DNA of 49,995 nt, taken from positions 1-49,995 of the forward strand of contig JACBXN010000010.1 in the NCBI GenBank assembly GCA_015863215.1, in the 5' to 3' direction. The position numbers and the translations under genes are program-made. This document shows, in pieces, positions 43,208 through 49,995 of this stretch (within the stretch, counting starts at the first letter, position 1; every line of letters starts with the position of its first letter). The stretch comes from Aerococcaceae bacterium DSM 111176 (GTDB lineage Bacteria > Bacillota > Bacilli > Lactobacillales > Aerococcaceae). The notes under the pieces were generated by a model. That model saw only the letters and a list, made by a program, of their open reading frames with translations. It did no database searches and was not told the origin of the DNA.

Positions 43208-43490
43208 AACCCCTCCTCGTTCTAGTCATTTTTTTATAGGGATTAATTCCCAAATTAAATTACGAATCCCTTATTTTCTCTTAAATAACAATTGCCGTAA
43301 GTATATAGCAACCGCGCTATGTTTCGCAATGTATCTGCTCAACACGTATCGAGAAAACGTATACCAAATATACTAACTCACTTACCGCATGAAAGCATTG
43401 ACCTACCTCAATTATAGAGCGGAAACTTGTTTCAATAATTCTGAAATCAATTTTTATTCGGGAAAAGGATGGCGAGTATTTATTTGGAAT
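43208..43490. other. Gap between T-box terminator and ABC ATPase gene
   Basis: The T-box terminator lies about 280 bp before the ATPase start, an unusually long distance. The gap holds a copy of a word also found upstream of the T-box (TTGAGGTAGGTCAATGC at 43397-43413, minus strand) and a small hairpin (ATAGC...GCTAT near 43305-43320). A second promoter is possible. No gene is seen. Confidence 0.45.
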
Positions 43491-43735
43491 AAAAAAAGTC
43501 CCTTGATACCGAAGCATCAAGGGACGGATTATCCGTGTTACCACCCAAATTTACTTAACGATCACTCGCTAAGCCTCTATGTTATAAAACATAATTGTTA
43601 ACGCCAATTACCCGTTCAAAATTATTCGTTTTGAAAGATTCCAAGCCCATTTTCAATTGTGTTAACTTACCTGCTCTCATCATTCAGGCTTTCTGTGAAG
43701 TGATTTAACAATTTACTCTACTCTTCATAATCTAA
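43491..43735 (-). promoter_or_regulatory. T-box riboswitch controlling the amino-acid ABC operon
   Basis: On the minus strand GGGTGGTAACACGG (about 43532-43545) is the T-box core, followed by ATAATCCGTCCC and the terminator GTCCCTTGAT-GCTTCGG-TATCAAGGGAC with TTTTTTT. Stem I is closed by AGATT (near 43729) and AATCT, holds AGTA motifs on its 5' side and GAAAATGGG on its 3' side. The specifier is probably ATG (43648-43650, Met) or AAT (Asn). The UGGU bulge would pair with a tRNA ending ACCA, which fits tRNA-Met better than tRNA-Asn. T-boxes read uncharged tRNA and allow transcription when the amino acid is short. Confidence 0.88.
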
Positions 43736-43895
43736 TTTATTTAAACAAAAATACATGCTTTTCAAAGCCTCTGTCATCTAGCATATTGCCAATAATGACC
43801 GCTTTCGCATTAATTAAGCTAAATACATAATATACTAATTCGAATTATAACGCATTGACCTATGTCAATTCTATGGCAAAATAATTAGAATTTCT

Positions 43896-44300
43896 TCAGT
43901 TTTCTAAACTTCCTTTAACCGAATCTGGTTTATTTACCCATTCTAGAAATTCCATCCGGTGGCCAAAAAATGCGTAAGTATATAAACGACGCGCGCCAGG
44001 CATATTTTCATCTTCCGCATATTCAATGTAAAATTCATCAAAACGTGCCATTAAGTCATCTAATGAATTAACTATAAAAGCTGGGTGACCGCGCTTTTCT
44101 GCAAAGTAACGCTCGTCTAAACCAACATGAACAATACTTGTCCCAATATCAAACCATAATGATTTAAAGTGAGCCATTGATTCTGGCTTTTCAACTTCAG
44201 GACATCCTAGTACTGTAACGAAGAAATGTCTTACTTCTTCTTCACTGTTTAATGGAGCAGTTATTTGGATATGATCGAGACCTAACATTTTGAAACTCAT
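43896..44300 (-). CDS. VOC-superfamily (glyoxalase/bleomycin-resistance-like) protein
   Basis: This 134-residue protein starts at the ATG after AAGGAG. It has the paired beta-alpha-beta-beta-beta layout of VOC metalloenzymes: LDHIQITAPLNSEEEVRHFFVTVLGC, HFKSLWFDIGTSIVHVGL, HPAFIVNSLDDLMARF and FFGHRMEFLEW with His and Glu at usual metal-ligand places. Substrate unknown. It begins 36 bp after the MFS transporter stop, so transport and modification of one compound are plausible. Confidence 0.85.
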   Translation of the reverse strand: MSFKMLGLDHIQITAPLNSEEEVRHFFVTVLGCPEVEKPESMAHFKSLWFDIGTSIVHVGLDERYFAEKRGHPAFIVNSLDDLMARFDEFYIEYAEDENMPGARRLYTYAFFGHRMEFLEWVNKPDSVKGSLEN

Positions 44301-44335
44301 TTGAATTCTCCTTACCATACTTTTCCTAGAAAAAT

Positions 44336-45526
44336 TTAAGATTCTGTGACTTTTTCTTGTGCCTTATTTTTGCCGAGTGTACTAAAATAAACGATGAACA
44401 TGAGTACAAGTGAAATTGCAGCAACAACGAAAACGGCTTTAAAGTTGAATGCATTTGCGACCATACCAAGGATGGACGCACTGATTGCAATACCAAAGTC
44501 CATAAATGAGAAATACATCGCATTGGCAGTTGCATGCTTGTCGTCACTTAGTGAATTTAATGCTAAAGTTTGGAAGACGATTGATAAAGATCCGATAGCA
44601 GCACCAATAAGTGCACCTGAAAGGATAAATAATGGCAATGAATTTAGGCGAGTTAGAATTAAGAAACCTAAAATGCCTAATCCAATTGCTGGATATACTA
44701 CCACTAAGTGTCCATGATTGTCCATAATTTTACCGGCATTTGTTTTGAATACCAAATTGAAGATAGCTTGAGCTAGGAAGAATAACGACACATGTTCTGA
44801 TAAACCAACTTCTGCTGCTAAAGGCCCCATAAATGTATTTACCCCACCAAGCGGGAATGAAACAAATAGTACGATGGCACAGGGTAATAATGCCCTTTTA
44901 TCAAAGGCATAGTCCCAAAAAGATACCTTCTCGGTTGGATCCGCAGTTACTTCTTCAACTTTCTTTTCAGGTTTTTTCGTCAGTAAACTCACAATAAATC
45001 CGATAAAAGCAGCAACAGATACAGCGGTAATAAATGTTTGATAAGAGAAGTTTTGCAGTAAAGGTAAACCAATAACCGGCGCTAACGCACCTCCGGTTGA
45101 TTGTGACGCTCCGTAAATTCCGACACCTTCACCACGGCGATTAGCTGGAACGATAGATGTTGCAAGTGTTGCTACTGTTGTTGATAGAATACCAAATAGC
45201 ACTCCTTGTAATGCTCTAAGTGTCATTACAATGGGAATGACCGTTGTAAATTGGAGTGCAAAGATTAATATAGCAAATAATAAAATACTGACTGTATTCA
45301 AAATGTTTATATTCACTTTTTGGATAAAGTATCCTACAAGTGGTCTCGTTAAAATTGCAGCAAACATAAATACAGTAGTTGTCATACCACCAATAAATGG
45401 ATCATCTAAAACATTTGTCACATGAGTCGGCAATACAGTTGTTAGCGCATTCATACTAATGAATAAGAAAAAGCCAAAACACATTACTAAAACAAAATCT
45501 TTTGTAAATAATTTACTTGTCGACAT
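44336..45526 (-). CDS. MFS transporter
   Basis: This 396-residue, 12-helix major facilitator has the loop 2-3 region GGMTTTVFMFAAILTRPLVGYFIQKVN, RALQGVLFG and a central loop (KKPEKKVEEVTADPTEKVSFWDYAFDKRA). It resembles drug/sugar-efflux type carriers; substrate unknown. The ATG at 45526 follows GGGAGG; the upstream in-frame ATG at 45577 sits inside the promoter. Operon with the VOC gene. A cre-like site upstream suggests carbon control. Confidence 0.88.
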   Translation of the reverse strand: MSTSKLFTKDFVLVMCFGFFLFISMNALTTVLPTHVTNVLDDPFIGGMTTTVFMFAAILTRPLVGYFIQKVNINILNTVSILLFAILIFALQFTTVIPIVMTLRALQGVLFGILSTTVATLATSIVPANRRGEGVGIYGASQSTGGALAPVIGLPLLQNFSYQTFITAVSVAAFIGFIVSLLTKKPEKKVEEVTADPTEKVSFWDYAFDKRALLPCAIVLFVSFPLGGVNTFMGPLAAEVGLSEHVSLFFLAQAIFNLVFKTNAGKIMDNHGHLVVVYPAIGLGILGFLILTRLNSLPLFILSGALIGAAIGSLSIVFQTLALNSLSDDKHATANAMYFSFMDFGIAISASILGMVANAFNFKAVFVVAAISLVLMFIVYFSTLGKNKAQEKVTES

Positions 45527-45553
45527 AGCAGACCTCCCTATCATATTAATTTC

Positions 45554-45604
45554 ATTATACACAAAGTGGTATGACAACTCCAGTGTTTTTTGAAAGCGGT
45601 TAAT
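45554..45604 (-). promoter_or_regulatory. Promoter with cre-like site before the MFS gene
   Basis: TGTGTATAAT (minus strand, -10 at 45554-45559) is an extended -10-like element. TGAAAGCGGTTAAT (plus strand, 45591-45604) matches the cre core except at its last two bases and lies near -45 relative to the expected start. CcpA control is inferred. Confidence 0.45.
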
Positions 45605-45677
45605 TTATTGTGTAGAAGTTGGGTGATCTAAGCATCTTCCTCTTTCCTACTTCGATAATTAGAATTCGTCATATTTC

Positions 45678-45938
45678 TAAGACAAAGCCACCATTTCGTT
45701 AAATTTCAGAGCCATTTTCGGTGTCTAGTTTAACAAAACCACCATTCCGTTAAACTTCAGAGCCATTTTCGGTGACTAGTTTAACAAAACCATTATTTCG
45801 TTAAACCTCTAGGCATTTTTCAGTGTCTAGTTTAACAAAACCACCATTCCGTTAAACTTCAGAGCTATTTTCGTTGTTTAGTTTAACGAAATCACTATTC
45901 AGTTCAACTTCTAACCCATTATCGTCGTCTAGTTGAAC
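45678..45938. repeat. 51-bp intergenic dyad repeat, array G (5 copies plus partial)
   Basis: Units begin at 45678, 45729, 45780, 45831 and 45882, each 51 bp, and a sixth starts at 45933. Units 2 and 4 differ at only 4 of 51 positions. Each holds GTTTAAC and the inverted GTTAAAC. In unit 5 the right arm is GTTCAAC and the next left arm is GTTGAAC, so a change in one is matched in the other. It fills the 500-bp gap between the MFS promoter and the fghA terminator. Confidence 0.88.
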
Positions 45939-45986
45939 GATACACAATTCCAATACCAACTTAGTCCCCCACTTACAACACCACAC

Positions 45987-46015
45987 AAAAAAATCCGCCC
46001 CATTACTAGGACGGA
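45987..46015 (-). terminator. Terminator of the adhC-fghA operon
   Basis: TCCGTCC, loop, GGGCGGA and TTTTTTT on the minus strand. Confidence 0.88.
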
Positions 46016-46026
46016 AAACAAATTTA

Positions 46027-46857
46027 TTAAGCTTGTTTATGAAACTCTAAATGATCACCAATAAATGTTTGAATCGTATAGTATGAATGATCATAACCCG
46101 TTTCCATTCGGTAGTCTAATGAATGGTTTGAGTTTTCAACTGCTTCAACGAAGGCAGTTTCTTTCAATTGCTCTGGATAAAAATTATCGCTATCTCCTTG
46201 AGTTACCAGTATAGGCGTGTCTGCCTGACTTTTCCCAAGTAATGAAATAATATCCCATTCAACCCAAGTTGATTGGTCATCACCTAAATAATTGGTGAAC
46301 GCTTTTTGGCCCCAAGGAACTTGAGTTGGGTTAGAAATTGGAGCATAGGCAGAGATTGATTTGAAACGTTCTGGATTTTTCAAACCAATTTGTAATGCGC
46401 CATAACCACCCATCGAGTGTCCCATAATCGACTCAACCCCAGTAAAGTTAGGCATTAAATCCTTAACCACCGCTGATAATTCTTCAGTAATATAATCATA
46501 CATTTGGAAATGTTCAGACCAAGGCTCTGCAGTCGCATTCAAGTAGAAACCAGCACCTTGACCTAAATCATAGTTTTCATCATCCGCAATATCTTCTCCG
46601 CGCGGCGAAGTATCAGGAATCGCAATCGCTAAATTAAGTTCATTTGCTTTTTGTTGGTATGCGCCTTTAGTCGCGAAGTTTTGGTCGTTACAAGTTAAAC
46701 CAGATAAGAACCAAACTAAATCTGTTCCTTCATTTGCTTTCTCAGGTAAGTATAATGTAAATACCATTGGACATTTCAACGTATCAGATTGATGTCTAAA
46801 ACGTTGTTGAGTACCACCATGTACAATAACTTCTTCAATTAGTTCAATTTTTGGCAT
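46027..46857 (-). CDS. fghA: S-formylglutathione hydrolase (esterase D family)
   Basis: This 276-residue serine hydrolase should split S-formylglutathione into formate and glutathione, the last step of thiol-dependent formaldehyde removal. It has VWFLSGLTCNDQNFATKGAYQQKA, TSPRGEDI, the nucleophile Ser in MGHSMGGYGALQIGLKNP, Asp in TQGDSDNFYPEQL and His in GYDHSYYTIQTF. TAGGAGG precedes the ATG, which lies 9 bp after the adhC stop, so the two genes are coupled. Confidence 0.93.
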   Translation of the reverse strand: MPKIELIEEVIVHGGTQQRFRHQSDTLKCPMVFTLYLPEKANEGTDLVWFLSGLTCNDQNFATKGAYQQKANELNLAIAIPDTSPRGEDIADDENYDLGQGAGFYLNATAEPWSEHFQMYDYITEELSAVVKDLMPNFTGVESIMGHSMGGYGALQIGLKNPERFKSISAYAPISNPTQVPWGQKAFTNYLGDDQSTWVEWDIISLLGKSQADTPILVTQGDSDNFYPEQLKETAFVEAVENSNHSLDYRMETGYDHSYYTIQTFIGDHLEFHKQA

Positions 46858-46866
46858 GAAATCCTC

Positions 46867-47982
46867 CTAGCTAAAAGTAATAATATCTCTCAGTGATTCA
46901 CCTTTGTTTTGTAATTCAATTGCCTCATTGATGTCGTCGATCGTCATACGGTGTGTAATGAAACGATCTAAATCAATTTTACCTTCCATATGTGCTTTAA
47001 TAATTTCTGGTAATTCAGTACGCCCTGTGACCCCACCAAATGAAGAACCTTTCCAAGTACGTCCAGTAATTAATTGGAATGGACGCGTAGAAATTTTATC
47101 TTGACCAGATGCAACGCCCATAATAACAGAGAGTCCCCATCCTTTGTGCGTTGCCTCTAAACCAGCATTCATTGTACCAGTATGACCCACACAAACGAAT
47201 GAATAGTCAACACCACCATTTGTCATATCAACGATATACTCTTGGATTGGTTGGTCGATTTCATTTGAATTGATAAAGTCTGTCGCACCAAATTCACGTG
47301 CAATTGCTTCTTTGTTATTATCAATATCAATCGCAATGATGCGTGATGCATTTAATTCTTTTAACATTTGAATTGACGCTAAACCTAATGTACCAATTCC
47401 AAATACCGCTGCCGTAGAACCTTCTTGGAAGTCTGCATCGTTTTTAACTGCACCTAAACCAGTTGTAACACCACAACCTAATAACGCAACTTTATCCATT
47501 TCTGCTCCCTCAGGAATTTTTGAAACCGAAATATCCGCTAGAACAGTATATTCAGAGAATGTTGATGTTCCCATAAAGTGATAAATCGGCTCACCTTTAT
47601 AAGAAAAACGAGGCGTTCCATCCGGCATTACCCCTTTACCTTGAGTTTCTGAAATAGCTGAACAGAAGTTTAATCCTTTTTTACAGTACTCACATTCCCC
47701 GCACTCTGGCTTCCATAATGGAACTACTTTGTCTCCTACTTCAACACTCGTCACACCTTCACCAATTTGAACGACCGTTCCAGTCGCTTCGTGCCCTAAG
47801 ACTGCTGGGAAAATTCCTGACGGATCATTTCCTGACAATGTATAAACGTCCGTATGACAAACTGAAGTAAAGTCGATTTTAACCATTACCTCATGCGCTT
47901 TTGGCTCCTCAACATCGATCTCCACAATTTCTAATGGCTTCCCCGGTTCGAACGCAACAGCTGCTTTAGATTTAATAGACAT
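46867..47982 (-). CDS. adhC: Class III alcohol dehydrogenase (S-hydroxymethylglutathione dehydrogenase)
   Basis: This 371-residue zinc enzyme oxidises the formaldehyde-glutathione adduct with NAD. Catalytic-zinc residues appear in VCHTDVYTLSG and GHEATG, the structural zinc motif is CGECEYCKKGLNFC, and the NAD fold is AAVFGIGTLGLASIQMLKEL. FAPE-type CGVTTGLGAVKND and ITGRTWKGSSFGGVTGRTELPE are class III marks. The second ATG (47982) is 8 bases from AGGAG and is preferred. First gene of adhC-fghA. No FrmR or NmlR regulator lies beside it. Confidence 0.94.
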   Translation of the reverse strand: MSIKSKAAVAFEPGKPLEIVEIDVEEPKAHEVMVKIDFTSVCHTDVYTLSGNDPSGIFPAVLGHEATGTVVQIGEGVTSVEVGDKVVPLWKPECGECEYCKKGLNFCSAISETQGKGVMPDGTPRFSYKGEPIYHFMGTSTFSEYTVLADISVSKIPEGAEMDKVALLGCGVTTGLGAVKNDADFQEGSTAAVFGIGTLGLASIQMLKELNASRIIAIDIDNNKEAIAREFGATDFINSNEIDQPIQEYIVDMTNGGVDYSFVCVGHTGTMNAGLEATHKGWGLSVIMGVASGQDKISTRPFQLITGRTWKGSSFGGVTGRTELPEIIKAHMEGKIDLDRFITHRMTIDDINEAIELQNKGESLRDIITFS

Positions 47983-48182
47983 AAACATTCTCCTTTATCT
48001 GCATTGATACTCATATTTTCTCATGAACACGCATCCACTTCAAACAATTAGGGTTTTAAAAGTATGAATTACACATAATGTTCGCAAATATTCCCAACTA
48101 AAAAACGACCTGCGTCACCGATCACTCAAACAGATTATTTTCAGTATGATGCTTTATTACATAAATTAATATAAATGGCAAT

Positions 48183-49232
48183 TTAACGCGTATAGATTGA
48201 TTCAATGGATGACTGTTGAACAAATTCAGGTGTTACTTCGCCATCCTCTTCAAAATTAATTTGAGCTGTAATTGTAAATACATAATTTACATTAACCTGT
48301 TGCCAAGATACATTCAAAGTCTCGGGCTCCTCCCCATCAAAATGCAAGAGATTGGGATCTGACTTTAGAGTGTCACTGATTTCTACGACAGTATCTCCTA
48401 GTACATTCAGAATAATTTGATCATCGGACTCTTCATAAACTTGTTGATATATTTCTGGATCAATTCGATTAGGTTCAATATCAAAAGAACGACGGATTTC
48501 TAACGTCGGTTCTTCCAACTTACCCATTAGTGATAAGTCAGTTTGATAATCAAACATTGAATTAAATGCAGGCATCGTTAAATTTTCGGGATCATCTAAA
48601 TCTTCACTTGTTAAATATAACACCTCACCTGTGTAAGTATCTTTCAATTTCGTTGACTGTCTCAACATACTTGGTTGATTGCTTTCTATCCAAGTCATCC
48701 CATGTGAAAAACGTTTACCTCTGTATTCATTCACTGCCAAGTAAAATAAATCGTTCAATTCCTCAGGCGTGTAATAAATTTCTGTATAATAATCTAAATG
48801 AACATTATTTGAGCGACTTTCTTCAATAATCCCGACATAAGGATAATAATCATAGATATGTTCAATAATTCTCTCTGAAGAGCTATAATTGTAATGACTG
48901 GAACGATTACTCGGTTCCCCTAATAACTCATAAACATCTGGCATTTTAATATGAGGGGGTATCTGTGCAGCATACCCTTGTACATCTACTATGTAATCAG
49001 CCAAATCAATATATCTTTCAACAAATTCTTCGTCATCATCAATTGGATTATTTTCAAATCTTGTCATAATAGTATTGGCTTGCCTTCTTACATCACTGGG
49101 TTCAGGAAAAGACATCGCCCAAAAAAACCAGAAAATCATCGGACTAAAATAAATCAAAAAAGGAATAAGAAGCGCAATAAAGATAATGCCAATAATTCTA
49201 CCCCAACGTATATTCTTTTTCTTAGGTTCCAT
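48183..49232 (-). CDS. Membrane-anchored extracellular protein, unknown function
   Basis: This 349-residue protein has a basic start (MEPKKKNIRWGR), one strong anchor helix (IIGIIFIALLIPFLIYFSPMIFWFFWAM) and a large acidic, Tyr/Ser-rich outer domain. The end segment SWQQVNVNYVFTITAQINFEEDGEVTPEFVQQSSIESI looks like a beta domain. GGTGGGAGG precedes the ATG. The region from about residue 165 is clearly paralogous to the decayed gene just upstream (LFDYQ/FDYYPD, KLEEPTLEIRRSFDIEPNRID versus KLDEYIFEISRKHDFDPIELD). No family recognised. Confidence 0.7.
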   Translation of the reverse strand: MEPKKKNIRWGRIIGIIFIALLIPFLIYFSPMIFWFFWAMSFPEPSDVRRQANTIMTRFENNPIDDDEEFVERYIDLADYIVDVQGYAAQIPPHIKMPDVYELLGEPSNRSSHYNYSSSERIIEHIYDYYPYVGIIEESRSNNVHLDYYTEIYYTPEELNDLFYLAVNEYRGKRFSHGMTWIESNQPSMLRQSTKLKDTYTGEVLYLTSEDLDDPENLTMPAFNSMFDYQTDLSLMGKLEEPTLEIRRSFDIEPNRIDPEIYQQVYEESDDQIILNVLGDTVVEISDTLKSDPNLLHFDGEEPETLNVSWQQVNVNYVFTITAQINFEEDGEVTPEFVQQSSIESIYTR

Positions 49233-49253
49233 ATCCTCCCACCTTTATATAAT

Positions 49254-49895
49254 TTAGTCAAAATTATCTTCTATCTCAAAAGAGTTATCATCAATTTCTT
49301 GCCATTCAATAGTAGTAGTTGTACGGTTACGAATTAATGAATCAATAGGTAACTCTTGTACTATTTCTTTGGTTAAATTCGTTTGTCCTTCTAAATTTAT
49401 TTCCGCTTCAAGGTCAAACGATCGTTCATTATCCGTTAGTTTCCAATGGACAGAGAGTATATCAGGATCCGATATAATATAAGTATTAAAATTATAAAAA
49501 TAGGGTTCTTGATGGAAAGTATCATTTATCTGGTTTATGGTTGTTCCTAACTGATTGATGTCAAAGAGTTCAACATCATGAGTCCCTATTAATTCATAAT
49601 TAACAGATCGGTAATCATTAATTAAATTATAAGTAGTAGCATCCAGTTCGATTGGATCAAAATCATGTTTTCGACTTATTTCGAAAATATATTCATCTAA
49701 TTTTCCGAATTTAGCAATGTCAGGATAATAATCAAAAATTGAGTTATATGCCGTAATTTCTAAAGATTCAAATTCATTTAAATTTCGACTATTTAAATAA
49801 TGAACACTTCCTGAATAATCGTCTAGACCCATTGTTCTTTGCCTAATTTTACTAGGGGATGCATTTTCTAAATAGCCAGCTATAAAGATGTCAAG
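49254..49895 (-). pseudogene. Decayed paralogue of the 48183-49232 gene
   Basis: The frame from 49832 covers the C-terminal domain (KLDEYIFEISRKHDFDPIELD, IDSLIRNRTTTTIEW). Similarity continues upstream of its ATG, as YLENASPSKIRQRT versus IESNQPSMLRQST in the paralogue, up to QLFLDIFIAG. In-frame TAA codons then interrupt it, and the expected signal/anchor region is missing. It is therefore most likely a 5'-truncated or mutated copy. The ATG at 49832 lacks a ribosome site. Confidence 0.7.
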
Positions 49896-49995
49896 AAATA
49901 ATTGATATATTTAGATGAATTGGCTTGAGAACTTTTGGAGGGGGATGTTAATTTAGGGCATCACAAATAAGCTTATAATAAAGCGTAAAAAAATT

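Noticed and set aside
45678-45938. 51-bp repeats as a CRISPR array
   Set aside because: There is no fixed repeat with unique spacers. Whole units repeat, units drift along their entire length, and no cas gene is present.
1-49995. tRNA or rRNA genes
   Set aside because: Reading the spacers on both strands showed no cloverleaf with a GGTTCRA-type arm and no rRNA-like sequence.

Overview
The window looks like chromosome of a low-GC Gram-positive lactic-acid-type bacterium (Lactobacillales; Aerococcaceae or a close relative is my guess). The basis is AT-rich DNA with strong AGGAGG-type ribosome sites, an LPxTG surface protein, a LysM amidase with a KxYKxGKxW-like signal region, a Nox-type NADH oxidase, BrnQ, a T-box leader, CcpA (cre)-like sites and many intrinsic terminators. 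No rRNA, tRNA, CRISPR array, prophage or plasmid module was seen. Only a 20-codon transposase-like start at the left edge suggests a mobile element.

Layout. 1-6.3 kb: transposase-like fragment, LPxTG surface protein, CGFC thioredoxin-like protein, and a large SleB-like/LysM/Amidase_3 cell-wall hydrolase. 6.9-10.6 kb: nox and small hypothetical, PH-domain, membrane and lipocalin-like genes. 10.6-14.2 kb: brnQ, a 0.7-kb spacer, an endonuclease III-like glycosylase and a RelBE-type toxin-antitoxin pair with an orphan YefM/Phd antitoxin. 14.2-22.8 kb: two P-type cation ATPases around a secreted protein and a GlcD-type FAD dehydrogenase. 23-26.3 kb: YtoQ-like protein, AbrB-type protein and a MerR/ABC exporter operon. 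26.4-29.5 kb: a frameshifted kdgT, a membrane-anchored metalloprotease and a lipoprotein. 29.8-32.4 kb: a branched-chain aminotransferase/hydroxycarboxylate-dehydrogenase-like operon behind an isoleucine leader-peptide attenuator. 32.8-40 kb: a PepSY protein, two tandem glycine-zipper miniproteins, rsgA and secreted proteins, two of which share a tandem domain I do not recognise. 40.1-43.7 kb: an amino-acid ABC transporter under a T-box. 43.9-48 kb: MFS+VOC operon and adhC-fghA formaldehyde detoxification. 48.1-50 kb: a membrane-anchored protein and its decayed paralogue.

Three regulatory leaders stand out. Before ilvE, a 17-residue peptide with five Ile codons in a row overlaps a five-segment RNA switch. 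Before the first P-type ATPase, a 19-residue peptide starts MDSDSDS, reminiscent of acidic Mg-sensing leader peptides. Before the ABC transporter there is a T-box whose candidate specifier is AUG, and the ATPase behind it appears to start at a non-standard AUU or AUC codon.

The most unusual structural signal is a set of intergenic tandem arrays. At least six spacers carry repeats with a period of 51 bp (one step of 52) and one carries a 41-bp period. Each array has its own sequence word, usually arranged as inverted arms, and the words are not shared between loci. Periods near 5 and 4 helical turns suggest a DNA-level role. I do not recognise this as a described repeat class.
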